Assembly: GCA_947452875.1 (NCBI GenBank)
Contig: CANGEZ010000170.1
Coordinates: 1-5,309 of the forward strand
Length of the DNA stretch: 5,309 nucleotides
Direction of reading: 5' to 3'
From: Chitinophagaceae bacterium
Lineage (GTDB): Bacteria; Bacteroidota; Bacteroidia; Chitinophagales; Chitinophagaceae
In this document: in pieces, positions 5,059-5,309 of the stretch
How positions within the stretch are numbered: the stretch's first letter is position 1
How the letters are laid out: the number at the start of each line of letters is the position of its first letter
Made by a program: the position numbers and the translations under genes
The notes under the pieces: generated by a model
Told to the model about the DNA's origin: nothing
What the model saw: only the letters and a program-made list of their open reading frames with translations
The model's database searches: none

Positions 5059-5309
5059 ATGTTGAAGCACACAAAAAACATATTTGATAATAGAAGACTT
5101 GTGATTGCCACAAAACATCAAAAAGAAAAAGTCATCTTACCACTTCTGGAAAAGAGAATGGGAGTCAGCTGTTTTATACCGGATGATTTTGATTCAGATC
5201 AATTTGGAACCTTTTCTGGAGAAATTGAAAGAAACAGCGATCCGTTAAACACTGTCCGAAGTAAATGTCTGAAGGCTATGAAATTGGCAGGATGCGATTT
5301 GGGTATTGC
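5059..5309 (+). CDS. DUF6671-like protein, 5' part (cut by the window end)
   Basis: Eighty-three codons are visible from the ATG at 5059, and the frame stays open at the right edge. The sequence carries the pattern I associate with DUF6671: LVIATKHQKEKVILPLLEK (14-32), a following GVxxFIPDDFDSDQFGTF stretch (35-52) with the conserved DQFGTFSGEIER (47-58), then a helix with RSKCLKAM (67-74) and CDLGI. In family members as I remember them, an ASEGSFGPHP-like motif follows just past this point; it would be off the window. The biochemical function of the family is not known to me. No signal peptide is seen, so it is predicted cytosolic. It follows the 59-aa membrane protein by 11 nt and is likely regulated by the divergent LysR protein. 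Confidence 0.85.
   Translation, partial: MLKHTKNIFDNRRLVIATKHQKEKVILPLLEKRMGVSCFIPDDFDSDQFGTFSGEIERNSDPLNTVRSKCLKAMKLAGCDLGI

Noticed and set aside
1..5309. CRISPR array, insertion sequence or transposase/integrase gene
   Set aside because: No regularly spaced repeats, terminal inverted repeats with a transposase, or recombinase motifs were seen on either strand.

Overview
The window looks like chromosomal DNA from a flavobacterium (Bacteroidota, Flavobacteriaceae, probably Flavobacterium or a close relative). The reasons are strong AT richness, a tRNA gene with no encoded CCA end, TAnnTTTG-type promoter elements in place of an E. coli -10 box, and protein families I associate with this group (a DUF6671-like protein and a 100-aa 'ITLEEA' small protein). 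The genus assignment is inference from composition and recalled families, not from a database search.

Layout. Positions 1-204 hold a GC-rich hairpin at the left edge, a complete tRNA-Arg(CCU) gene and a short leader. A stand-alone kinase-fold protein resembling the Kinase-PolyVal family follows on the + strand (205-849). A convergent gap (850-1013) contains a terminator-like hairpin and an 8-nt match to the tRNA 3' end. From 3268 down to 1014 on the minus strand lies a tightly coupled four-gene operon: a 100-aa soluble protein, a 7-TM membrane protein, a one-TM HisKA_3-type histidine kinase and a LuxR/NarL-type response regulator. The three junctions overlap by 1, 26 and 4 nt, so the genes are very likely co-transcribed and translationally coupled. 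A divergent 104-aa orphan ORF (3461-3775, +) faces it across about 190 bp. A LysR-family regulator (3838-4761, -) is divergent from a small two-TM protein and the start of a DUF6671-like gene (4868-5309, +), which runs off the right edge.

How the genes may work together. The four-gene operon reads as one signalling unit. The 7-TM protein could be the sensing module, and the kinase with its single N-terminal helix could complete an 8-TM receptor kinase that is encoded in two pieces. The regulator would be the DNA-binding output. The role of the leading 100-aa protein is unknown. The kinase lacks a recognisable DxGxG ATP-binding motif, which is unusual. The LysR gene and the two genes on its other side share a short control region with a CAAAGAT/ATCTTTG inverted repeat that contains the putative -7 elements of both directions, which suggests autoregulation and coordinated control. 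The tRNA-adjacent kinase-like gene may be cargo from an old integration event, but no integrase is visible and the evidence for an attachment-site duplication is weak.
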